From positions 124,001 through 188,000 of the forward strand of contig QNQO01000817.1 in assembly GCA_003290165.1 (NCBI GenBank): a stretch of DNA of 64,000 bases, written 5' to 3'. Under the pieces are notes generated by a model. It ran no database searches, was not told the origin of the DNA, and was given only the letters and a program-made list of their open reading frames with translations. Within the stretch, counting starts at the first letter, position 1, and each line of letters opens with the position of its first letter. Origin of the DNA: Berberis thunbergii (taxonomy: Eukaryota > Streptophyta > Magnoliopsida > Ranunculales > Berberidaceae). Position numbers and translations under genes: made by a program. Below, piece by piece: positions 46,692 to 56,717 of this stretch.

Positions 46692-47063
46692 CGAAACAGA
46701 GGCCCTGTCACTGATCTTCTATATTACCTATCATTTAGAAGAGTGTATCTTGTTGCTCTATTTTTTAGTCTCCTTGTGTCCACTAAGGACCTCCTTATCA
46801 CTCAGTCTGTCTGAGAAATTGTTATCGCCAGGGCGTCATTGTGCGGGAGTCCATAAATACTAACAGCTCGAAGAGGCCTTGCTTCCGATCGTGCGGTACC
46901 CACCCACTATTCGTGGCTTATCACTTGGATCCTCATACCTCATTGGGCCTTCTTCCTTGACCTGTTAGATAGTTCAAACTCAGAATGGGCTTCATGTAGC
47001 ACGCATATTCTGTTAACCACTTGCTCCTTGATTTCGACTTTTTTTTTGCTCTGCCCGTTCTTC

Positions 47064-47453
47064 TCATAGGGCGATGAAGCTCTGCGCTTCCTTCGTTAGG
47101 TCTATCGTGCTTACTGGAGGGTCCAGTGTCAGAAAGTGGTAAAAAGCTGAGACGGTCGTCGCGTTGTTGCACACGCGGACGGTGCTTAACTCACTGTTAA
47201 ATTGGGTTAAATACACTTTCAGTGTTTCGTTAGGATTTTGCTTCATTGATGCGAACGTCTTAATCATTGACCAAGCCTGGTGTATGAGAAGAGATCGTAC
47301 ACTTTGTTCGGGGTTCATTGGCGCAACAGTTGTTCCAGGAGTGCCAACTCGGTGTTTGCGCATTACTCTCTTTGTCGAGGGTGGCGAGTCGGTGCCAGGC
47401 TGAGCGCTAGACGCTTCCCCTTGCTTTCCTTTCTCGTATGGGCTAGTTACCAT
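47064..47453 (-). pseudogene. Tat-lineage gag fragment
   Basis: An ATG at 47,453 starts MVTSPYEKGKQGEASSAQ. Further on are SVRSLLIHQAWSMIKTFASM, QNPNETLKVYLTQFNSELST and DLTKEAQSFIAL, matching the capsid-like SLK.YL.RFN region of Tat/Athila gag. The frame ends in a stop at 47,064, and related residues continue in another frame to about 46,940. About 54 bp upstream is the primer site. The N-terminal half is missing. Confidence 0.75.
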
Positions 47454-47504
47454 CTCTCTATTTTGAGGGGAGATGAACTTGTGAAAAGTTAGGAACTCTG
47501 TCGT

Positions 47505-47524
47505 CCTCACGGACGGCGCCAAAC
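47505..47524 (-). other. primer binding site of the minus-strand Tat element
   Basis: GTTTGGCGCCGTCCGTGAGG on the minus strand, directly after the LTR end GCATCA. This TGGCGCCGT type is typical of Tat/Athila elements. Confidence 0.85.
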
Positions 47525-48208
47525 TGATGCAGTCGATTTTCGCTCTCTTCTTTGATCTAATTTCGTTGACCTGCTGTCTTGCATAAGTAACGCACTTGAG
47601 CCGTAGACCACCGTTGTGGTGGCCGATGACCCTCAATGTTAAAGTCGGACAAGGGTCTGAGAAAGGTGTAACGCTGTAAATATGGAATTTGTAGCGTACC
47701 TTAGCTTACCAACCTCATGTCTTATTTATAGTGCAAGAGTCCTGGTTATACCAAGCCATCGAAGGCGTAGTTTAGGATGGAGATCTTCGTAGAGATCTCT
47801 CTAATTAGGAGTTGTGCTGTAGGAGGGAAGTTCTCTGTTAGCCCCGTGCTCCTAGATACACGAGAGATAGTTCCCAATCCAAAAGCAATTCGTAGGAGAA
47901 AGTTTCCCTGCATGGAATGTACTATGATATTTGCTTCCTAGTTGGAAGCAGAAAGCTGTTGTAGTTGCCCGTCCAAAGCTGATCCTCGAGATACTTGCCT
48001 TAGTAGGACTTACGGGTATTGAGGATAGTTGTGAGACTTGTGGGCCTAACATGTTGTAAGAGTTCGGGTTCGTCTGGTGGACTGGATCAAGCGGACTTAG
48101 AACCGCTTGGGTGAGATCAATGTTAGGCTGACGCTGGGGCCCATAATTCCTAGAGATCATCATGACACATGTATTGCTCAGGGATGTGACCATTTTTATG
48201 TATCATCA
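47525..48208 (-). repeat. 5' LTR of the minus-strand Tat element (684 bp)
   Basis: On the minus strand it starts TGATGATACATAAAAATGG and ends GACTGCATCA before the primer site. TATA-like TATAAATAAGACATGAGG lies near 47,730. Confidence 0.8.
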
Positions 48209-48397
48209 ACTACTACTATAGATAGTTAAAAACCCAAAATGGGGTTATCAATAAAATTCCGAGTTCAAAACTCTCCATCTTACGCTCAAAATTGACGCAT
48301 TAAAGCCAGACAATGATAAGCAATTGGCATATCAAGTCGCAAAAAAAATGTCAGGACGTATAAGTCAAATGCAAAACTTCTGGTCTGATTAACCACG

Positions 48398-48920
48398 AAG
48401 TAAAAGTTGGGATGGATAAAGTTAACTTACTCAAATAAACTTCGGGTCGACCGATGAGTCGGACCAACGAAGTAAAGGTTGGGACGGATAAAGTCAACTT
48501 ACTCAAATAAAATTCGGGTAAACGACAAGTCAGACCAACGAAGTAAAAGTTGGGACGGATAAAGTTAACTCACTCGAATAAACTTCGGGTCGACCGACGG
48601 GTTCGACCAACAAAGTAAAAGTTGGGACGGATAAAGTCAACTTACTAAAATAAACTTTGGATCGACCAACGCGTTAGACCAATGATGTAAAAGTTGGGAT
48701 ATATAAGTCAACTTACTCAAATAAACGTCGCGTCGACCAACGCATCATACCAACAAAGTAAAAGTTGGGACAAATAAGTCAACTTACTCGAATGAACTTC
48801 AAATCAACACATGCGTCAAACTCACGAGTAGAAGTCGAAACAAACGAGTCAACTTAATTGGGTATACCTTAGCTCGATTAATATATCAGACCAACAAAGT
48901 TGGGACGAGCAAGTCAACTC
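48398..48920 (+). repeat. tandem array, about 71-bp unit, eight copies
   Basis: GAAGTAAAAGTTGGGACGG with variants starts at 48,398, 48,469, 48,540, 48,612, 48,684, 48,755, 48,825 and 48,895. Spacings are 70-72 bp. Each unit also has AAGTCAACTTACTCAAATAA and a CGGGTCGACC segment. The last two units are diverged. Confidence 0.9.
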
Positions 48921-49379
48921 ATCCAACACTATTTATCGAAACAGAAAGTCCATACATATAAATCCAAACGAAGTTATAGAAGCCTTTTAGCCGACCAAAG
49001 TATCGAACCAAGAAACACTGAAGACGTGCAAGATGACTTACTTCGTCAACCACAATGGACCTAAAAGGAAAAAAAAGGTATGAGCCAACTCGCTCACAAA
49101 ATTTTCCAATCTAGCCAATACATAGGAACATGGAACACATTGTTGATATACAAATCAAGACCTGCTGGAACAACCAACACACCCGATCACTAAACGAATA
49201 TGCAAAAATAGAAAAAAAAAGTGTGGAGAATTAAGCGAGTACACTTATCATATACAACGAGTCTCCAAAAATGACCCAAGATGAATCACGACTTCAAAGA
49301 AACTACATGCGAAACAGAAAAGAATATAAAAGGCAATACAACATTGTCAAAGGAAATGAGTTTTCATTCGTGAAATCAC

Positions 49380-50194
49380 TTAGTTACATTCGGAGAAGAA
49401 GATAGTACATCTGGAAAAGGAGGTGGAACATCTGGAGAAGAAAATAGAAAATTCGGCAAAAATATAGTATAGGCAGCAAAAACAAATGATGGAAAGAGGC
49501 AACAACGCTAGTGGCAGGAGAAGACGAGGCTCTCTCTTCAATAGCAAGATTAAATGATGTAGCCATGACGAAAGGGGGAGGAAATGATGATTCTTCATCT
49601 ACATGACAAATGGCTATACTCGAAGACTTGATCGACCAAATGACGATACTTAGACAAATCAACACCAAACCCTTCGATATAGTCAAGAGCTTGACCCGCC
49701 CATCAACCACTCTCTTCCAATCCTCTACCTCCACAATCTTCAGTCTATTTTTTTATCGTAGCAAGCTCATTCCTAGTTGAAATAAGTTGCCCTTTGGCGG
49801 CGGTCAGCATGGCAGAGATGTTTGACTTAACTTCATCAAGCACAATTATTAATTGTTCCACCCGCCCTTCAACAATTCTACGACTGATAGATTGCTCAAT
49901 CACGGAAAGCAAAGCCTCAGCATGGTCAACTTTCTCAACAGATAACCCCTTTTCCAACTCGTCCAGTCGTGTGTGAACCCCATCCAAAGTAGTCGTTGAA
50001 GACTCAAGTTCCACAGCAGACCGATCTCGCATAACTTCCACTTCCCTCAGAGAGGCCAGTGCAACCCCAACTGCCTTATCTTGCTCTGTACAGTGCATTT
50101 TCACCAAGTAATAATAGTGCCGCCAACTTCCTCTCAAGAGCAGCCACCTGGCTACTCCAACCCCAGCATAAGTGAGATGATTCATATCGTCCAT
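49380..50194 (-). pseudogene. antisense ORF of a Tat element (coiled-coil C-terminus), truncated
   Basis: ORF 50,194-49,745 (149 codons) has a near-start NHLTYAG motif and a helical, charged stretch. It continues after a frame change as MEVEDWKRVVDGRVKLL (49,734 downward). The homologous antisense ORF at 57,610-56,718 has THLTYAT and LERVVNGCRNFL at matching places. Its N-terminal half is absent. Confidence 0.6.
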
Positions 50195-50432
50195 TATTAT
50201 CTGTTTAAGACCAAATCGAGATGAGTGCTAGGATCCAACACTGGCATCGAATGTCGTTCTAACCGCTTGCCATTTGATGGTCTAATGATGACCTCGAGCA
50301 ATCCAACACTTCTTCAAACAGAGTCGCTTACTTAAGCATCGGAGTGCCTCCGTCCACCAAAAAGTGGTCTTTAGAAGTCTAACATCTGTTTTGTAAGTCA
50401 CACTCTCAGGAAGACGAAATTTGGACATATCA

Positions 50433-50452
50433 GTTTTGCGCCATCCATTGGG
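50433..50452 (+). other. degenerate primer binding site of the plus-strand Tat element
   Basis: GTTTTGCGCCATCCATTGGG after the LTR end ATATCA; compare the intact GTTTGGCGCCGTCCG at 47,524-47,505. Confidence 0.65.
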
Positions 50453-50929
50453 AACGACGAGTTTCCTTTCTAAAAAGAAATCACAGTAATGAAGGTCACC
50501 GAAATCTGATTAACAATCAAGAAATTATCAAAGTCAATAGAACGCTCTACAAATCCTCAATCTAGCGATAGACAATGCGACATGTCTCATAATCAACCCA
50601 GTGACAACCGTCGAACCAATTGCACCAGAAAAAAAAAGAGCTTCAACAGATAATGATTCAGACGTCTCTGACATCTTTGGGAGTCCCCCCGTGTAGAAAT
50701 GCTCATGGCTCAGATGAACCATGTGATCAAAACAGTGGATAGACTCATCCATGACTTGGAGGGCAACAAACCTCAAGAAGAAAACACACAGCTTAAGAGA
50801 TATCAGATTGGTAACATTTTTGAGTTTAACCAACGAAAGTTTAGAAGATTACAATTGAAAAAGCCCAAACGTGAACCAACAGAGAAATCGTTCATGGTCT
50901 TAATAACGAGTTGAGGCGAGGTCATTAAA

Positions 50930-52800
50930 GCTATAGCAGGAAGGGAAGATGTTAAATGGCCACCAAAAATGAGAGGAGATCCATAAAGACGTAACAAAAG
51001 CAAACACTGCTCCTTCTATGACGACTACGACCATGATATACCAAAGTTTGTCGTAGCTTGAGGGATGAGATCGAATGCCATATTAGAGAAGGACGACTCG
51101 GAGAATTCATTGAGCTTAAAAAGCCCGTGGACGAAATAATCACGTCGGAGAATGGCCAAAGGAGACAATATACGTCTTACATGGTGCAGCTGGAGAAAAG
51201 GAATAGTCCAACCAATCCCGAAAGCGAGTAAATAGAAACCAACGAGCAAATATCAGATACCAAGAGTCGTCAGCACAACGCGCAAAGATGGTGCAGAGGA
51301 CTCAAACCTTCTCTAACAAAGATGCATATGATGTTAATTTCCCGCACAATGATGCTTTATTAATCTCAGTCATGATAGCTAGGTGGGATATCAAGAGAGT
51401 ATTGGTTGACATGGGTAGCTCAGCCAACCTCCTATACCTGACAAATTTTCGAAGGATGTGGTTCACTAATGAGATGTTCTCACCTAGCGATCAATCACTA
51501 ATGAGACGCTCTCACCTAGCGATCAACCAATGGTGGGATTCAATAGGGAACAGTGTCGTCCACTTAGGATGATTCATCTACCAGTCAAAGTAGGAGAGCT
51601 AAGAAAGCAACGAGTGTCATTGATAGACTTCCCTGTTGTTGATGTTTTTTTTGCATATAACATGCTACTCGGAAAACTTTGGATACACAAAATGGGCTCA
51701 GTCTCCTCAACCATGCACCAATGCTTAAAGTACCATACTTACAATGATGTCAGGAGAATCAAAGGAGATCAACAAGTGGCTTGTGAGTGTCATTTCGCAA
51801 CGATAAGGATCCCCACAAATAGCAATTATTGCAACGATCAGATGAGTTTTCACAACAACTTGGTTAGACGAGTTCTGATTTCCTAGATGATGATAGGGCT
51901 ACAACCATCCCACGTGATCGAGCTAACACCGGACAATCGAAAGAAGAAACAATCGTAGTTTACCTAGACAATGAAGTGGAGAAAGCGGTTTGAATTGGCA
52001 CAAAGATTCATCCCGAGCTCGCTAAGGAACTGATCCAACCGCTGAAAGATAACCAAGATATTTTTGCATGGATGATGAAGGACATGGTAGGAATAGACTC
52101 GTCCGTCATTTCCCACAAATTACAAGTGAAACTAGAGAAGAAGCTGATTTGACAAAAAAAAGGGTCGGTGGCTCCAGAACGTAATCATGCGATAAACGAG
52201 GAAGTGCACCACCTACTTAATGCAGGGATAATAAGATAAGCTCACTCTCTGGAGTGGTTGGTAAACACAGTGATAGTAAAGAAAAAGAACGACAAATGAA
52301 GGGTATGCGTGGACTACACCAATCTAAATAAGGCCTGCCCAAAAGACAATTTCCCATTTCGCAAATAGACCAGATAATGGATGCAGCCACTGGACACAAA
52401 CTGCTGAGCTTTATGGATGCATACTCTGGGTATAATCAGATGCAGATGCACCCTACCGACCAAGAAAAAACATCTTTTATAACAGAAATGGGGTTATACT
52501 AATATCAGGTAATGCATTTTGGATTAAAGAACGCGGGAGAAACGTACCAATGGTTGATGAACTGAGTGTTCAAAAATAAAATCAGTAAAACGATGGAGGT
52601 TTACATCGACAATATGTTTGTCAAAAGCTCACGTCAAGTAGACCACATCACAGATCTCGAACGGGTCTTCTCCCAATTGCGAATGTATAAGATGAAATTG
52701 AATCTGAAGAAGTGCACACTTGGAGTAGAATCAGGAAATTTCCTCGGGTACATGGTCAATCAAAGATTAATCGGAGTCGATCCAAAGCAGATATAGCGCT
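50930..52800 (+). pseudogene. Tat-lineage gag end, protease and reverse transcriptase, decayed
   Basis: A KSKHCSFYDDYDHDIPK segment near 51,000 is the end of gag. The protease is at 51,288-51,886: NDALLISVMIARWDIKRVLV then DMGSSANLLY, where the active site DTGSS-like motif reads DMGSS. RT blocks follow with many stops: VDYTNLNKACPKD near 52,310, FMDAYSGYNQ near 52,410 and an EVYIDNMFVKS block near 52,600 (the YVDDM motif reads YIDNM). Confidence 0.8.
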
Positions 52801-53970
52801 TCTCAACATGCAGTTGCCAACGAACATAAAAGGTGTACAAAGTCTTAATGGAAGAATAACTGCCCTGAACAGATTCATCTCCAAATCCTCGGACAAATGT
52901 CTACCTTTATTCAGAATTTTGAAGGGAAACAAGACATTCGAATGGAATGTGGAGTGCGATGAAACTTTTCAAAGCCTAAAAGCATATGTGGGGAGCACAA
53001 AGCTACTAATGAAACCAAACATAGAGAAACGTTGTATCTATATTTATATGTGTCCAACCACACATTAAGCTTAGCATTAGTACGAGAAGAAAAAAGACGC
53101 GCAAAAATCAGTATACTACATCAGCAAAACACTTGCTGATGCAAAGATCAATTATCCAGGTCTAGAGAAATTGACGTTCACCCTGATTGTGTATTCAAGA
53201 AAACTACTACCGTACTTCCAAGCACATCCAATCACGGCTATGACCGAACAGTCGCTTCGGTCGGTATTGTACAGACCGGACCTATTAGCGAGAATGATGA
53301 AATGGGCAATAGAACTTGGGAAATTAGATATTAGCTATGCCCCTAGAACCGCTATCAAAGTTCAGGCATTAGCGAATTTCATCGCCGAATTCACAGGAAG
53401 CAATGACCAACAGACAGAAAACAAGAGCGAAGGAAAACAATCCAAACCAATCACCGACGAATAGATCCTCTGTTGTGACGGAGCATCCAACAAGGCGAGA
53501 AATGGAACTAGATTAGTCACATACAACTCGGAAGGTGTTGTGTTGGAAAAGGCAATAAAATTGAACTTTAAAGCCTCAAACAATGAAGCCGAGTACGAAG
53601 CTGTGATAGTCAGGCTACAGTTAGCAAAATACTTAGGAATAAAGGACATCAGTGGCTTTACCGATTCCAAACTGGAGCTTAATCAACTAAATGGTGGGTT
53701 TCAAGTCAAAGACTCCTGAATGAAGGCCTACCACTAGAAAACCACTGAACTAGTAAAAGGCTTCCAAAATGCGATCATTCAATGGCGTGCAAGGATGGAG
53801 AACAAAATAGCTGACGAACTAGAAAAGGAAGCATTGACAACTAAGGAGAATGATAATCCACTCGTCATGGTGCAAGGAAACTCCATACTAAAAAACTAGG
53901 TGGAAGAAGCAAGTGCCATGAATCAAGAGAACAACTGGACAACTCTAATTCTGGCGTATATATCAAACGG
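52801..53970 (+). pseudogene. Tat-lineage double RNase H, decayed
   Basis: The RT thumb/RNase H junction shows GRITALNRFISKSSDKCLPL and LKGNKTFEWNVECDETFQ. The first RNase H ends with SLRSVLYRPDLLARMMKWAI. It is followed at about 53,464 by a second RNase H of archaeal type: CCDGASNKARNGTRLV, VLEKAIKLNFKASNNEAEYE, TDSKLELNQLNGG. The two domains in series are specific to the Tat lineage (family knowledge). In-frame stops occur at several points. Confidence 0.82.
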
Positions 53971-54032
53971 AGAACTCCCAATGGATAAGATGAAAGCCCA
54001 AAAACTATGAAAATCGGGCGACACGATACACA

Positions 54033-56210
54033 ATGATTAATAACATACTCTACAAATGGTCTTCCATGAGCCTGTTTCTAAGGTGCATTTCACCAGAAGA
54101 TGTCGAATATGTTTTGCAAGAGATCCACCACGGTACATGCGAAAATCACCCAAGGGGAAGAACACTGGTCCATAAAGCACTCATGCTCGGTTATTACTGG
54201 CCAACAATGCAAGCAGATGCTCAAAAGCTTGTTCACACATGCGACAAGTGTCAAAGATTTGCCCCGTACACTCACATATCAGGATCGAACTTGATCCCGA
54301 TGAGTAGCCCCTGGCCATTCGTGCAATAGGGAATGGACATCGTAGGACCACTCCCCGAGTTCGACAAAAAAAGTTTCTCCTCGTAGCAGTAGACTACTTC
54401 ACTAAGTGGGTAGAAGTAGGGGTGTTAATTGATTACTGAAAACCGACCGAACCAAACCAAAATATAACAGAAAAAGTTTGAATCGAGAAAAATCGAAACC
54501 GAACATTAAAAAATCGAACCGAACCGAGTTGGTGGGGTTCGGTTTAGATTTTTGTTTTTCACACATCCGAAACAACCGAACAAAATCGAACCATTTCCTT
54601 TATCTCGTTTTTAATCCCCTAATCCTCTATCTCTTATTTAATCCCCCACCAACCCACTTTTATTTAAATTCTCACCCCATTCCAATGCACCCCACGTCCC
54701 CACCCTCAATGTCATTTTTTCTCTTTTTCTATCCAACCACTTGCAAGTTGAGGTAAAGAGACAGAGTTTGACTCAATGTTGAAGAAAACCAAACTTTTTA
54801 CTTGCTTTCTTGCTTGCTTGCAGCAAAGATGAGCAATGGTGATGGCGACAACTTCGACACTTCTGATTTGATAAGAAAAACTTCTTGCAGGATGAAATTA
54901 CGAGACTTGTGGAATCGTCATAGAAGGTTTCAGTCTTGTTCAGATCATATCATGGGTGTGGTGGAGATAGATTAAGATTCAAACAATGTAGTTATGGTTA
55001 TAGTTTTTGTATGATATTATAGTATTGTGTATATGAGAGACATGGCAAAAAAATTTAATCTTATGGAATTATCAAGAAAAATAGGCAAGAAAAATTTGAA
55101 AGAATTATCTATAAATGAATAGTTGGAGCCTTGAAACTATCTGTGTTCATCTAGCATTTACTTTTCCTTTACTGCTTCCCTTTCTATTTCTCTTTTATTT
55201 TATTTGTACTCTCTCTATCTCTGGGTTTTTCCTCATTTGCAAACCAAGCTTCATTTCCTTATTTCCATTCTTTGTAGCTTTGACTTATTCCTTTTGTGCT
55301 AGAGCCAACTTGGTTGTATGTAGCAACGGAAAATAAATAAAATAAAAAGAATAAAAGGGAAAAAACCGAAAAAACCGAACCGATCGGTTTGGTTATTCAT
55401 TTGATAAATGTGAAAACCGAATTCTTGGTTTGGTTTGGTTTTTGTTCAACTTTGAACCGACCAAACCGATTAACACCCCTAGGTAAAAGTAGAGCCCCTC
55501 GCAAAGATAGGAGAAATCCAAGTCGAGAAGTTTATTTGGAAAGACATAATATGCAGATTTGGGATCCCAAGAATAATTGTCACAAACAATGGGAAACAAT
55601 TATAGGCAAGAAGGTCAAGGAACCATGTGAAAACCAAAATATCCAGCAACACTTCTCTGCACCCGCCCATCCGCAGGCAAACGGACAAGTTGAAGTCACC
55701 AACATGACAATTTTGAAAGCAATCAAAAGAAGGCTCGAGGCAGCGAAAAGGATTGTGCACATCCGAGTTGCTTGGCGTCCTTTGGGCATACAGAACAACA
55801 AAACGAACTCCAAGGGGAGAAATCCTTTTCGCCTTTTGGTACGGATCCGAAGCAATGATATTTGTGGAGATCAGTTTGTAAACTTTCCGAACAGAAGAAT
55901 TATGTGCTGAGGATAACATCGAGGCACTGAGAGTCAAGCCAAACCTCCTCGAGGAAAAGCGAGAAGCAACCTCTGTCAAAACAGTAGCCTACCAATAGTG
56001 TATGGTCGGATATTACAACAAGAGAGTGAGAATCCACACTTTTGACATTAGCGATTGGGTACTCCGAAAAGTCCAGCTCAATACAAAGGAACCAAGCATA
56101 GGCAAGCTAAACCCAAATTGGGAAGGACCATACAGAGTAATAAAGATCAGCATGCTAGGAACATACTGGTTGGAAAACAAAAAGGGTGAAAAGCTACATC
56201 GGCCATGAAA
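54033..56210 (+). pseudogene. Tat-lineage integrase, split by a hAT element
   Basis: Part 1 (54,033-54,408) has the zinc finger HHGTCENHPRGRTLVHKALM, CDKCQRFAPY, and the start of the core to AVDYFTKWVEV. Part 2 resumes at 55,490 with VEPLAKIGEIQVEKFIWKDI, FGIPRIIVTNNGKQ, HPQANGQVEVTN (with the catalytic Glu) and, through frameshifts, DWVLRKVQLNTKEPSIGKL and NWEGPYRVIK near 56,140. Removing the insertion and one target duplication restores continuity of the core, so the hAT insertion came after the element was in place. Confidence 0.88.
54417..55481. mobile_element. hAT-type non-autonomous transposon inside the integrase (1,065 bp)
   Basis: The ends TAGGGGTGTTAATTGATTAC and CCGATTAACACCCCTA are inverted. 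Flanks GGTAGAAG (54,409-54,416) and GGTAAAAG (55,482-55,489) are an 8-bp duplication with one mismatch. The subterminal 100-150 bp are packed with ACCGAACC motifs. The centre has leader-like sequence and a short segment from ATGAGCAATGGTGATGGCG (near 54,829) that may be a captured exon; no transposase is seen. Confidence 0.88.
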
Positions 56211-56717
56211 TGTAGAACACTTAAAAATATATTATCAATGAACTTCTTCGCTCAATCTTCCATCTTGAATTCTAAACGCAAAAAATTATGCCAGGACAAG
56301 AAATTCAGAATAAAAACCTAACTCGTGAAAATACTCAGCACGGCTAGAGTATCAAGCAAAAACAAATACAGGTACCGGACGAACAAACGAGTCAGACATA
56401 AGAATGAAACTTTTGGCCTGATCAACCATGAAGTAATAAAGTACCAGAACCTAAGAGCTAAACTTTTCTCATCAACTATAATGTACGACATCGTAATCCA
56501 GATATAGAATCGGATTCCGTAAAAAGAGCTTCGACACGAATAGTATGTCGAACATTGAAGCCATTCATAAATTTTCGGACGAACGAGTCAGAAAATCTGC
56601 CAAGAATGTCGTAAGTGAAAAGATGATAAGCTAGACATACTGGACACAACAAATGCAAAATATAAAATTTCCAATGATCTTCTAAAAAGGATATTACAAA
56701 AGAATCAAAAGAGACGA
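56211..56717 (+). other. post-pol spacer of the plus-strand Tat element
   Basis: AT-rich sequence with a single diverged relative of the 71-bp unit (AACCATGAAGTAATAAAGTA, near 56,423). In the copy at 48.4 kb the corresponding region is expanded into an array. Confidence 0.5.

Larger units (their letters stand above)
44660..48208 (-). mobile_element. Tat-lineage Ty3 element, internally deleted
   Basis: On the minus strand: 5' LTR (48,208-47,525), primer site, gag start, a deletion, integrase, then the 178-bp array. Protease, RT and both RNase H domains are missing between gag (47,064) and integrase (46,691). No 3' LTR could be found, so the left end is open. Confidence 0.75.
48209..50432 (+). 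mobile_element. 3' part of a plus-strand Tat element, fused to an LTR end
   Basis: The order is post-pol spacer, 71-bp tandem array, antisense ORF and the last 230 bp or so ending like a Tat LTR (CTTAAGCATCGGAGTGCC...TTTGGACATATCA). The layout parallels 56,220-59,784. Sequence from the antisense ORF start to the LTR interior is missing. Confidence 0.6.

Noticed and set aside
48398..48920. CRISPR-like array
   Set aside because: Units are contiguous 71-bp repeats without distinct spacers, in a plant retroelement.
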